A DNA stretch of 64,000 bases from Proteles cristata cristata (Eukaryota; Chordata; Mammalia; Carnivora; Hyaenidae), in assembly GCA_017311185.1 (NCBI GenBank), contig JAESUZ010000352.1:434001-498000 (forward strand), written 5' to 3'. The translations under genes were made by a program, and so were the position numbers. Under the pieces are notes generated by a model. That model saw nothing but the letters and a program-made list of their open reading frames with translations. It was not told the origin of the DNA and searched no databases. Positions within the stretch are counted from its first letter, which is position 1. Each line of letters starts with the position of its first letter. Shown here piece after piece: positions 45,486 to 56,334 of the stretch.

Positions 45486-46494
45486 AAATTTCCTGCTAAT
45501 GAGGGGCCACTTGTCAACCGGTGTGCCTTCCCCACCACCCAGTTCTGGCCACCAGGGCCTGGCCCACCAAAGCCTGGCCTAGGGGTCTGGCCTCTCCAGG
45601 GAGCCCTCTGGCTGGCTGTTCTCCAGGCCCAGCAGCTGCCTGCTGCTCTTCCACAGATGTGTGGAGGTCTCTCCTGTTGCTGAAGCCGCATGGGCGGGGG
45701 GCTGGCACAGCTCCCAATATCCCAGTTAAGGCCAGTCCAACCAGCACAGAGCCTTGTAGTCACCTTTGCTCTGCTGAGGAGGCAGGTCTGAGGAAAGGAG
45801 GGTTTCTCGGTGGCTCTTGGAGGTACCTGCACAGGGAGGCTCCTCCCCCCAGTCCATCCAGTCTCCTTACAATGATGAGTGAAGGGTTCTAGTGCAGAGA
45901 AGACTAAGGGACATGCTCTTCCACCCCATAGGGCTGGCTGAAATGGAATCACAGGAAATTGCAAGAAAACTGGATCTGGGTTTGAGAAAACACCTCTCGA
46001 AGAGTAACTGGAAACTTGAATCTCCATTCTATTCCCACCTCCATTGGAATTGCTGGAATGGTTGAGAAACAGAAGTTAACTGAATTTTGGCAATTTTACT
46101 TACTGCTATGTAGAATTTAGAACATGTGGGGTGTAAGACTTATTTCCATACTACATTTTTGTGGTCTGTTAGTACATGTTTTCATAGATTTCCCAATATG
46201 TAGATAAGACTTTCGAACAGTGGTTAATTTAAGCATTTCCACCTCTTAAACTGAGCAAGTCTTTTCTCTCTCCATAAGCAAATAAGTAAAATATTAATGC
46301 CAAATTAAAATGTTAAAGTGAAAATTTCCCAATACAATAAAGCACTTAATTGTGAAAGTCAGACAGTGAATGATTTGCTTAATTTTCTCGCTATAGATGG
46401 TTTTGGGATTTAGCACTTCTGATTCTTTTCGTTTTTTTATGCTAAAAAACGTTTTTTCTTCATTTCTGATGTTTCAAGCTTCTGTTATTTCCTT
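45486..46494. other. Intergenic; chance ORFs in GC-rich part
   Basis: A 204-aa minus frame (45413-46027) and a 123-aa plus frame (45521-45892) overlap; the former runs into the SINE. 46060-46490 is AT-rich and unassigned. Confidence 0.3.
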
Positions 46495-49392
46495 TATTTA
46501 TTTATTCTTTACAAATAGTTTATTGTCAAGTTGGTTTCCATATAACACCCAGTGCTCATCCCAACAAGTGCCTTCCTCCATGCCCATCTCCCTCCTTTCG
46601 CCCCCCACTCATCAGTCCTTAGTTTGTTCTCAGCATTCAAGAGTCTCTCATGGTTTGCCTCCTCCCTCTCCCCAACTATTTTTCCCCTGCTTCTCCCCCA
46701 CGGTCCTCCGTTAAGTTCCTCCTAATCCTCCTATACATGCAAACATATGGTATTTGTCCTTCTCTGCCTGACTTATTTCGCTCAGCATAACACCCTCAAG
46801 GTCCATCCACGTTGCTACACATGGCCAGATTTCATTGTTTCTCATTGCCATGTAGTATTCCATGGTATAGATAAACCACATCTTCTTGATCCATTCATCT
46901 GTTGATGGACACTTAGGCTCTTTCCAGGTTTTAGCTATTGTGGAGAGTGCTGCTATGAACATTGGGGTACATGTGCTCCTATACGTCAGCATTTCTGTAT
47001 CCCTGATATACAGTAAATTCCTAGCACTGCTATTGCTGGCTCATAGGGGAGTTCTACTGTTAGTTTCTTGAGGAACCTCCACACTGTTTTCCAGAGGGGC
47101 TGTACCAGTTTACATTTCCACCAACAGTGGAGGAGGGGGCCCGTTTCTCCACATCCTCGCCAGCATCTAGAGTTCTCTGATTGGCTCATTTTAGCCACTC
47201 TGACTGGCGTGAGGTGGTATCTCAGTGTGGTTTTGATTTGTATTTCCCGGATGAGGAGGGATGCTGAGCATCGTTTCATGTGTCTGTTGGCCATTTGGAT
47301 GTCCTCTTTGGAGAAGTGTCTGTTCATATCTTCTGCCCATTTATTCACTAGGTTGTTTGTTTTTTGGGTGTGGAATTTAGTGAGTTCCTTATAGATTTTG
47401 GATATTAACCCTTTATCTGATATGTCATTTCCAACTATCTTTTCCAGTTCCATTGGTTGCCTATTAGTTTTATGGATTGTTTTCTTTGCCATGCAGAAGC
47501 TTTTAATCTTGATGAGGTCCCAATAGTTTATTTTTGCTCTTGATTCTTTTGCTTTTGGGGATGTGTCAAGTAAGAAGTTGCTGTGGTGGAGGTTAAGGAG
47601 GTTGTTTCCTGCTTTATCCTCTAGGGTTTTGATGGTTTCCTGTCTCACGTTCAGGTCCTTTATCCATTTTGAGTTTATTTTCATGTATGGTGTCAGAAGA
47701 TGATCTAGTTTCATTCTTTTGCATGTTGCTGTCCAGTTCTCCCAGCACCACCTGTTAAAGAGGCTGTCTTTTTCCCATTGGATACTCTTTCCTGCTTTGT
47801 CAAAGATTAGTTGGCTGTATACTTTTGGGTCCAAATGAGTTCTCAATTCTGTTCCATTGGTCTATGTGTCTGTTTTTGTGCCAAAACCATACTGTCTTGA
47901 TGACGACAGCTTTGTAGTAGAGGCTAAAGTCTGGGATGGTGATCCCTCCCGTTTTGGTTTTATTTTTCAGGATTCCTTTGGCTATTCGGGGTCTTTCGTG
48001 GTTCCATACAAATTTTTGGATACTTTGTTCTAGCTCTGAGAAGTACGCTGGTGCAATTTTGATTGGAATTGCATTGAATGCATACAATGCTTTGGGTAGT
48101 AATGACATTTTAACTATATTTATTCTTCCAATCCATGAGCATGGAATATTTTTCCATTTCTTTGTGTCTTCTTCAATTTCCTTCATAAGTTTTCTACAGT
48201 TTTCATTCTACAGATCTCTTATATCCTTGGTTAGGTTTATTCCTAGGTATTTTATGTTTTTGTGTGTGTGTGTGTGCAATTGTGAATGGGATCAGTTTCT
48301 TGATTTCTCTTTCTGTTGCTTCACTATTGGTGTATAAAAATGCAACCGATTTCTGTATGTTGATTTTGTACACTGCTACTTTGCTGAATTCTTGGATCAG
48401 TTCTAGTAGGCTCCTGGTGGTCTGTCGGGTTTTCTATGTAGAGTATCATGTCTGGGAAAAGCGAGTTTGACTTCTTCTTTGCCAATTCTGATGCCTTTGA
48501 TTTCCTTTTGTTGTCTGATGGCTGATGCTAGGATTTCCAGCACTATGTTAAACAACAGTGGTGAGAGTGGACATCCCTGTCGTGTTCCTGATCTCAGGGG
48601 GAAAGCTCTCAGTTTTTCCCCATTGAGGGTGATGTTAGCTGAGGGCTTCTCATAGATGGCTTTTATGATGTTTAAGTAAGTTCTTTCTATCCCGACTTTC
48701 TTGAGGGTCTTTATTAAGAAAGCATGCTGTATATTGTCAAATGCTTTTCTGCATCTATCAACAGGATCATATGGTTTTTATCTTTTCGTATCACATTGAT
48801 TGATTTGGGAATGTTGAACCAGCCCTGTAACCCAGGAATGAATCCCACTTAATCTTGGTGGATAATTCTTTTTATGTGCTGTTGGATTCGATTTGCAAGG
48901 ATCTTGTTGAGGATTTTTGCATCTGTATTCATCAAGGATACTGGCCTGTAGTTCTCTTTTTTTGCTGGATCTCTGGCTGGCTTGGGAATCAGAGTGATGC
49001 TGGCTTCATAAAGTTAGTCTGGAAGTTTTCCTTCAATTTCTATTTTTTGGAATAGCTTGAGAAGAATTGGTATTAATTCTGTTTTAAATGTCCGGTAGAA
49101 TATCCCAGGGAAGCTATCAGGTCCAGGGCTCTTATTCGTTGGGAGATTTTTGATAACTGATTCGATTTCTTCACTAGTTATGGGTCTGTTCAGATTTCCT
49201 ATCTCTTCCCATGTGAATTTTGGTAGTCAGTGTGTGTTTAGGAATTTGTCCACTTCTTCTAAGTTGTACAACTTGTTGGCATATAATTTTTCATAGTATT
49301 CCCTGATAATTGCTTGTATTTCTGAGGGGTTGGTTGTAATGAGCCCATTTTCATTCATGATTTTTTCTCTCTTGAACTCTATCTTTTCTTTT

Positions 49393-49493
49393 TGAGAAAC
49401 CTGGCTAGAGGTTTGTCAATTTTGTTTATTTTTTTCTTTCTTTTCTTTTTGAGAAACCTGGCTAGAGGTTTGTCAATTTTGTTTATTTTTTTC
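49393..49493. repeat. 57-bp tandem duplication inside L1 ORF2
   Basis: GAGAAACCTGGCTAGAGG begins at 49394 and again at 49451, 57 bp apart. The second unit runs into the normal L1 text CAAAGAACCAACTC. Confidence 0.95.
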
Positions 49494-49923
49494 AAAGAAC
49501 CAACTCTTGGTTTCATTGATGTGTTCAATTGTTTCTTTGGTCTCTATGTTGTTTATTTCTGTTCTGATTTTTACTATTTCTCTTCTTCTACTGGGTTTGG
49601 GGTGCTCTTGTTGCTCTGCCTCTAGTTCCTTTAGGTGAGCTGTTAGATTTCGCACTTGCACTTTTTCTAATTTCTTGAAATAGGCCTGGAGTGCAGTGTA
49701 CTTTCCTCTTAGGACAGCCTTTGCCACATCCCATAGTTTGGATTGTTGTATTTTCATTTTCATTTCTTTCCATATATTTTTAAATATCTTCTCTAATTGA
49801 CTGATTGGCCCATTCATTCTTTAGTAGGGTGTTCTTTAACCTCCATGTTTTTGGAGGTTTTCCAGACTTTTCCTGTGATTGATTTCAAATTTCAAAGCAT
49901 TATGATCTAAAGTGTGTATGGTG

Positions 49924-50148
49924 GGGGCGCCTAGGTGGCTTAGTCGGTTAAGCGTCCGACTTTCGCTTAGGTCATGATCTCGCGGTTCGTGGGTTCGAGC
50001 CCCGCGTCGGGCTCTGTGCTGACTGCCAGCTCAGAGCCTGGAGCCTGTTTCAGTCTGTGACTCCCTCTCTCTCTGACCCTCCCCTGCTCACGCTGTCTCT
50101 CTCTCTCTCCTAAAAATAAATAAAACATTAAAAAAAATTAAAAAGAAA
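49924..50148 (+). mobile_element. CAN-SINE inserted in L1, with target duplication
   Basis: Near-perfect young-type copy. AAAGTGTGTATGGT at 49909 and 50151 is the duplicated L1 target. Confidence 0.96.
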
Positions 50149-50893
50149 ATAAAGTGTGTATGGTATGATCTCCGTTCTTTTATATTTATTGAGGGCTGCT
50201 TTATGTCCAAATATGTGATCTATCTTGGAGAATGTGCCATGCGCACTTCAGAAGAAAGTGAATTCCATAGCCTCAGGATGTAGAGTTCTGAATATATCTG
50301 TCAGAGCCATCTGGTCCAATGTGTCATTCAACTCTATTGTTTCTTTACTGATTTTCTGTCTGGTTGATCTATCCATTGTTGTAAGTGGAGTATTAAAGTC
50401 CCCTACTATTAGCGCAGTCTTATCTATAAGCTTGTTTCTGTTTGTGATCGTTTTAAATATTTAGGTGCTCGCATATTCAGTGTGTAGACATTTATAATTG
50501 TTAGTTCTTCCTGATGGATAGACCCTGTAATTATTATATAATGCCCTTCTTCATCCCTTGTTATTGTCTTTAATTAAAAGTCCAGTTTGTCTGATATAAG
50601 TATAGCTACTCCAGCTTTCTTTTGACTTCCTGTAGCATGATATATATTTCTCCATCCTCTTACTTTTAATCTGAAGGTAACTTCCAGTCTAAAATGCGTT
50701 TCTTATAGACAGCAAATAGATGGGTTTTGTTTTTTTATCCATTCTGCTACCCTATGTCTTTTGATTGGAGAATTCAGCCCATTTACATTCAGTGTTATTA
50801 TTGAAATATGTGGGTTTAGAGTCATTGTGTGCTTTGTGGGATTCATGCTTGTGGTGGTGTCTCTGGTATCTTGCATTTCTTGCAACACTTCCC

Positions 50894-51813
50894 TCAGAGA
50901 GTCCCCCTCAGGATTTCTTGTAGGGCTGGTTTAGTGGTGACAAATTCTTTCAATTTTTGTTTATTTGGAAAGACTTTTATCTCTCCTTTTATTCTGAATG
51001 ACAGGCTTGGTGGATAGAGGATTCTTGGCCGCATATTTTTTCCATTCATCACATTGAAGATCTCCTGCCATTCCTTTCTGGCCTGCCAAGTTTCATTAGA
51101 TAGGTCTGTCACCACTCTTACAGGTTTCCCTTTGTATGTTAGGGCACTTTTCTCCCTAGCTGTTTTCAAAATTCTCTCTTTGTCTTTATATTTTGCCAGT
51201 TTCACTGATATATCATGCAGAAGATCGATTCAAGTTACATCTGAGGGGACTTCTCTGTGCCTCTTGAATTTCAACTTCTACTTCCCTCCCCAGGTTGGGG
51301 AAGTTCTCTGCTATAATCTGTTCCAGGACTCCTTCAGCACATTTCCCTCTCTCTTCCTCTTCTGGGATTCCTATGATATGGATATTGTTCTGTTTGATTG
51401 TATCGCTGAGCTCTTGAACTCTTCTTTCATGTTCCTGGATCAGTTTATCTCTCTTTTTCTAAATTTCTTCTTTTTCTATAATAATGTCTTCTAAATCACT
51501 AATTCTCTTTTCTGCCTCTTCAATCAGTGCATTGGACTCCTCCAGTTTATTATGTATCTCATTTATCGCATTTTTTAATTCATCATAACTATTTTTAAGC
51601 TCCATATTGTTTGTAGCCATAGATTCTCTGATGTCCTCCATGCTTTTTTCAAGCCCGGCGATTAATTTTATGATTATTGTTCTAAATTCTTGTTTAGTTA
51701 TGTTGCTTATATCTGTTTTGAGTAGTTCTCTAGCTGTCATTTCTTCCCTGAATTTCTTTGGAGGAGAGTTCTTCCGTTTTGTCATTTTGGTTAGCTTTCT
51801 ATCTGTTGTTAAT
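50894..51813 (-). pseudogene. L1 ORF1, broken
   Basis: The coiled-coil N-terminal half (NAINEIHNKLEESNALIEEA) is followed by a stop near 51459. The C-terminal RNA-binding half (KALTY-type text: EKSALTYKGKPVRVVTDLSN) is in another frame at 51205-50894. It once bound L1 RNA. Confidence 0.85.
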
Positions 51814-52199
51814 CTTAAAAGCTTGTTGTACACTTGGTCCCTGCGAGTTCTGCTGTATTAGAGAGGGCTCTTTGACTGTTCAGGGCCTGTCTGTTCAGGA
51901 AGTGTTCTTTGGATGGTGTCTCTTGGTTTCTTCTGTTGAGCATTTGGTTATTTTGTTTCCCTACTGGCAGTAGTATTAGGGACTCTCCACCATGTGTAGT
52001 TTGGCTTGTTTCTTGAGGCAGCCCTTCAGGTCCCTGTTCGTGCGCCAATATGCTGGAGTCCAGCTCCGGCAGGTCCAGGGGTCCCTGAAGGATGGATGGT
52101 GTCGGCGAGGGAGGGAAGAGAGAGGCTTGAGATTCTTTCTGGTCATCAGTCAGGCCCGATTATTTTCTTTTAAACCACCACCACCAAGTGCCAAGTGAG

Positions 52200-53689
52200 T
52201 TCCAAAGTGATCATTAGACCATTATTGGCTACTGGTTTAAATTTCTTCTATATTTCTGATAAATAAAGTGTGGGGTAAGAGAGATGGGGCTTTCTCTAAG
52301 AAGGAAAGCCAGCCAGGGGGAAAATACCTGAATGTGTACCTCATCTTCTTTGGTCACTGGAAAGGCTGATTATCATCCAAAATGCTGCCCTCTGTGACAT
52401 TAAAATGCAACTGTCACTCTCTTCTGCTCCTTATTTGAATCCAGATAAATCACCTTCAAAGGTCACTGCCAGCTTTGCTCTTTTAAGGCTGCTTTTTGTC
52501 TAAAAATTGTTAAAAGATAACCTGTAGCATATGGAACATTTTAAGAGTTTATCAATCAATTGGGCAAAAATCAATTCTAATCAGGCAGCGCCAAACTGGA
52601 AGTAGCTACAGAGCAGGTGAGGAAGTTACGAAAAGGAATGATTGACTGGCTACAGCTTGAAACCTTGTGGTTGTTTGTGACTGCTTTCCTTAGATTTTGA
52701 TTTTGTAACCTTGAGGCACTTATAGGCTTAGATTTTGGTGTGATTACGAAGTCAGCCATGGCATTTAGAGTCACCTCAGTCTAATGGTCTCTTTAACTGA
52801 GTGGGTGCTGGGCTCTTTTCCTACACCACGAAATTTGTCAATCAGTGGTTTGTTTGTTTTTTTTTTTAATCAGTAACTTCATTAACAACCAAGACTCTAT
52901 TAATTCCTCAAAGGATGACAGGAAGACAATTATAATAGTCTATAGGATCTGTCCATGCTAACGTGGTCCTCAGTTGTGGAGCCTTGGGAAAATGCTAGGC
53001 ACATTCTGTCAGGAAAGATCTGAAGGAATGGAATTATCTACACAAACCTCTGGGGAGGGGCTAGTGGGAGGGGCCTTGGGGGTTGTCTGAGTATTGGACT
53101 TGTAGAAGGATCCTCAGGTCACTCTGGTCTGATCTCTAGCTTGACCATGAGCAACTTGAAGTCATCATCTTAGGGCTCCTGGGTTTAGCAGAGTGCTTAG
53201 TGCACAGCAAGGGCCCCACATTTTGTTCTTGAAGATAAAAACTTAAAAACTGTACATGTAGAGGGGAAATAAAAACCTAAAGAGATTATCCGACCAAGAT
53301 CATAAAAGTAGTTTCCAGTTGAGTCATGACTTTCAACCAAGGCTGTTGCTGCTCCAGCATTAGCCACAATATGTCATCCGTTCATGGAATATACATTAAA
53401 GTCTTCTCATCTAAGGGCAAGGGCCTGAGGGGTACAATAAAGTCCCTCTTTGCCCTCAGAATCATTTACAATCTACTAAGATGTGATAAATGTATAAAAC
53501 TAGATATATGCTGGTACTCATTAAGTGATTTAAGTGAATCTTTTCTAGGAATCATTACCATGGACATCATATGCCTTATCTAAGCACAGCCTCCGGTGGT
53601 CTTTTGTCTCTCAGTAAATAAAGCCTCCTTTCTCCCAGTTGCTTAGGCTACTGGATCATCCTAGACTCCTTTCTTTTCCCCACAGTTCA
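52200..53689. other. Intergenic, nothing recognised
   Basis: AT-rich; short open frames only. Confidence 0.4.
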
Positions 53690-54240
53690 TCTCTCTACAA
53701 ATCCCATTGGTTCTACCTTCAACTATACCCAGAATCTACTCACTCCTTACATGCTCTGTGCTAACACCCAGGGCACCAGCTGCCGTGATCCCAGGATCCA
53801 GGTCTCACGGGATTAGGAGAGTAGCTGACTGGGTCTCCTACTCCCTCCTGTGCCTTCCTTGAGGCCTCTCTCAACTTGGCTCAAAACTCTCCAGCACGTG
53901 GCTCCTACCATTCCCCTCATTCATTCTGCTCTGGCCACACAAATGTCCTTGCTGTTTTTGAGCACACCATGTATTTTATGTCTGCTGCCTGTGAGGATCT
54001 TTTCCCACACATCCTTAGGACTCCCCTTCCTCACCTCTTTGTTCAAATATCTCCTTCCTAGGGAGGCCTGCCCTGAGTACCTAATTTCAAAGTGTAAGCC
54101 CGGGCCTTCTGGTCCCACGCGTGGCACTCCCTGTGTCCTTTCCTTGCTTCGCTCCTCAATACTTATTACCAGCCAATGTATCTAATTGCGTTAGTCTTCC
54201 TTCTCCCCTTCAAGCCTAAGCACCAAGAAAGCAGTGAGTT
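53690..54240 (+). repeat. L2 LINE relic
   Basis: L2 3'-type text: CATTCATTCTGCTCTGGCCA, CTTTGTTCAAATATCTCCTT, GAGGCCTGCCCTGAGTACC. Confidence 0.65.
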
Positions 54241-55766
54241 GGCAGTGTCCTCACCTCTGACACATATTTTGATGTAGAATTTAGGGCTGAGCCTCTGGCT
54301 CAGGATTTGGAATTTACTCTAGGCCACATTCCAGTGTTTCACGAACTTTAAAACCATGCCCCACATTACAAATATTCCAGGCTCCATACTAAAAAGGGGC
54401 TCCAGGTGAGAAGCATGGTCCCACCTATGCATCTGTGTCAGTAAGATTATGTTGAGCTGTTTTGGTAGCGTAAATTACAAAAACAGATGTGTGTTTGTAT
54501 TTTTGAGTGTAAAATTTTAACAATGACTATGCCTTTTCAAACTATGTGCCCTCCCTTCCCTGAGCCCTCTGTCTCCTCTGGGAGATTCTGATATGCTTCC
54601 TTGGGGGTCACTGATATCCCATCCTGCACTGAGAATCCGTCTAAAATGAAGAATGCTTCTTTAACAGGCTTAACAGGCTGTGTGGCTTTCTCGGTTCTTA
54701 GTTAAGGAATATGCTAAATTTGGAAAACGATGTTGTTCACTATAGCCAGAAGAATTCTTCCTTGAGGAGCAAAAGCTTTCTATACCTAAGGACTAAATTC
54801 CATGTCAAAACGTAGATCCACATAAAGAAGGCACAAAGGCTGTACAAAACAAAGAGGATTTGAAATACAAGGCAGAAAACAAATTTTGATAGGACCTTAA
54901 ACAGGTTACACCATTTCTGCCATTAACATAAAATATAGGCATAAGCTTAAAATATGGTGTAAATGAGGTCACCAAGCTAAAAAGTGAAATGCCAAAACAA
55001 ATGGCACGAAAGACCAAACCTCAGGTAAGTATGTCTCTGAGGACTCAAGACCAAAAGTCTCTCAACACTGGTCAGCTGACTTTGAAGCATGTCTGTCTAC
55101 CAAGAAAGGCTGTTCTCTGAAGGCCACAGCTGTGGGAGTAGCAGCATCAGCAATCTAGAATCCAGCAGCGCTAGTCACATCTTCACATTCTGCTGCTCAC
55201 TCCAAGGGGCTCTACTTGACAGGTATCTCGTCTTTTGGAATCACGCAATTTGGAAAGGGAAAACTAAGACACTCTTTCGTCAAAGAACTAGCTTGTTTAC
55301 ATCACAGGCTGTAACTTGAAGTCACTGACGTTTTTGACAAGTTCTAATACATGAGCTAGTATGAGCAGGATTCTGGTGTTTTAGTAAAAATAAGATCCCT
55401 AGATATTCAGAACCTTGTTTTTTCCTCTTTATTAACCTTAAACTCTTTTGGAGTCACAGGGGCTAAATTTTACGGAGGTTCATTTAGACATGGATAGAGG
55501 GCTGCTGTGGCACTAACAGGGAAGTGTTCTGTCTTCTCTCATTGTGGGCACAAGCTACCCACTAACCCAGTCTTTGGTTCTGTGACTTTATATTCTCTAG
55601 ACAATTCGGCAAAATGGCACAACATGGTCAAATCCTAACATCCAGAAGGACTGCATTGAAGGTCAATCTACAGGGCAGGCTAGTATGCAGGATCTGAGTA
55701 ACCAGAAAAGCTCTGATGCCAATTTTTTTGAGAAAAGTAGAACGTAGGATGCTTTAAAAAGTCTAG
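54241..55766. other. Intergenic, nothing recognised
   Basis: No gene or nameable repeat. Confidence 0.4.
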
Positions 55767-55980
55767 GGGTGCCTGGTTGGCTCAGTAGGCTAAGCGTCCG
55801 ACTTCGGGTCAGGTCATGATCTCACAGCCCATGAGTTCCAGTCCTGCATCAGGCTCTCTGATGACAGCTCAGAGCCTTGAGCTTGCTTCAGATTCTGTCT
55901 CCCTTTCCCTCTGCCCTTGCCCCGCTAATGCTCTCTGCCTCTCTCAGAAATAAACATTAAAAAAAAAAATTTTTTTTAAA
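55767..55980 (+). mobile_element. CAN-SINE just beyond RASA2's 3' end
   Basis: GGGGTGCCTGGTTGGCTCAG head. AAAAGTCTA on both sides. Confidence 0.92.
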
Positions 55981-56334
55981 AGTCTAACAGAGGCTAGAAA
56001 AGTCAGCTCTAAACGATTTACCTAGACAGGAGTGGAATATATTCCTGCACACCAGATGTGCCTGGCTATCAGGAATGAAGGAATCCTGCACGGTGCCTTG
56101 ACACTGTAGGTCCTCAGAACAAGTCTGTTGAATGAATAAGCAAATTAAGGACCACAGTGAATCAAAAACCAGCCTAGTTAAGTGGAAGAGAAGAATCTGA
56201 GCCCTTTCCACATTGCTTTACTCTTCCTTGTTACTGAGGACTTCTCACACTTGCTATTACTAATAGGCAACGTACACTGATTTTAAACAAGCAGAATTCT
56301 TAAATGAGTAAGAAAGTGAGGTCTCACAAAGAAT

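Larger units (their letters stand above)
46711..50888 (-). pseudogene. L1 ORF2 (endonuclease/reverse transcriptase), broken
   Basis: It starts with the endonuclease strand ISIITLNVNGLNSPIK, passes through the reverse transcriptase region and ends with the C-terminal part EKDKYHMFACIGG. It is interrupted by a SINE, several stops and frameshifts, and an in-frame repeated block of 57 bp. Confidence 0.88.
46495..52190 (-). mobile_element. L1 LINE, nearly full-length, inactive, with nested SINE
   Basis: The 3' UTR lies at about 46495-46710. ORF2 follows, from its C-terminal part (47846-46986, with [14 protein letters not shown] and [18 protein letters not shown]) back to an endonuclease start (MTLNPHISIITLNVNGLNSP) near 50825. 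ORF1 runs from about 51785 (MTKRKNSPPKKF) to 50894, and 5' UTR-like sequence continues to about 52190. ORF2 has several stops and frame breaks; ORF1 has a stop after EKEEI and a shift near 51210-51240. It cannot encode active protein. A SINE (49924-50148) and a 57-bp duplication lie inside ORF2. Confidence 0.93.

Noticed and set aside
45413..46027. 204-aa minus-strand open frame
   Set aside because: Its end runs through a SINE tail and (TA)n array (FFIYIYIKR); it overlaps a plus-strand frame and has no recognisable domain.
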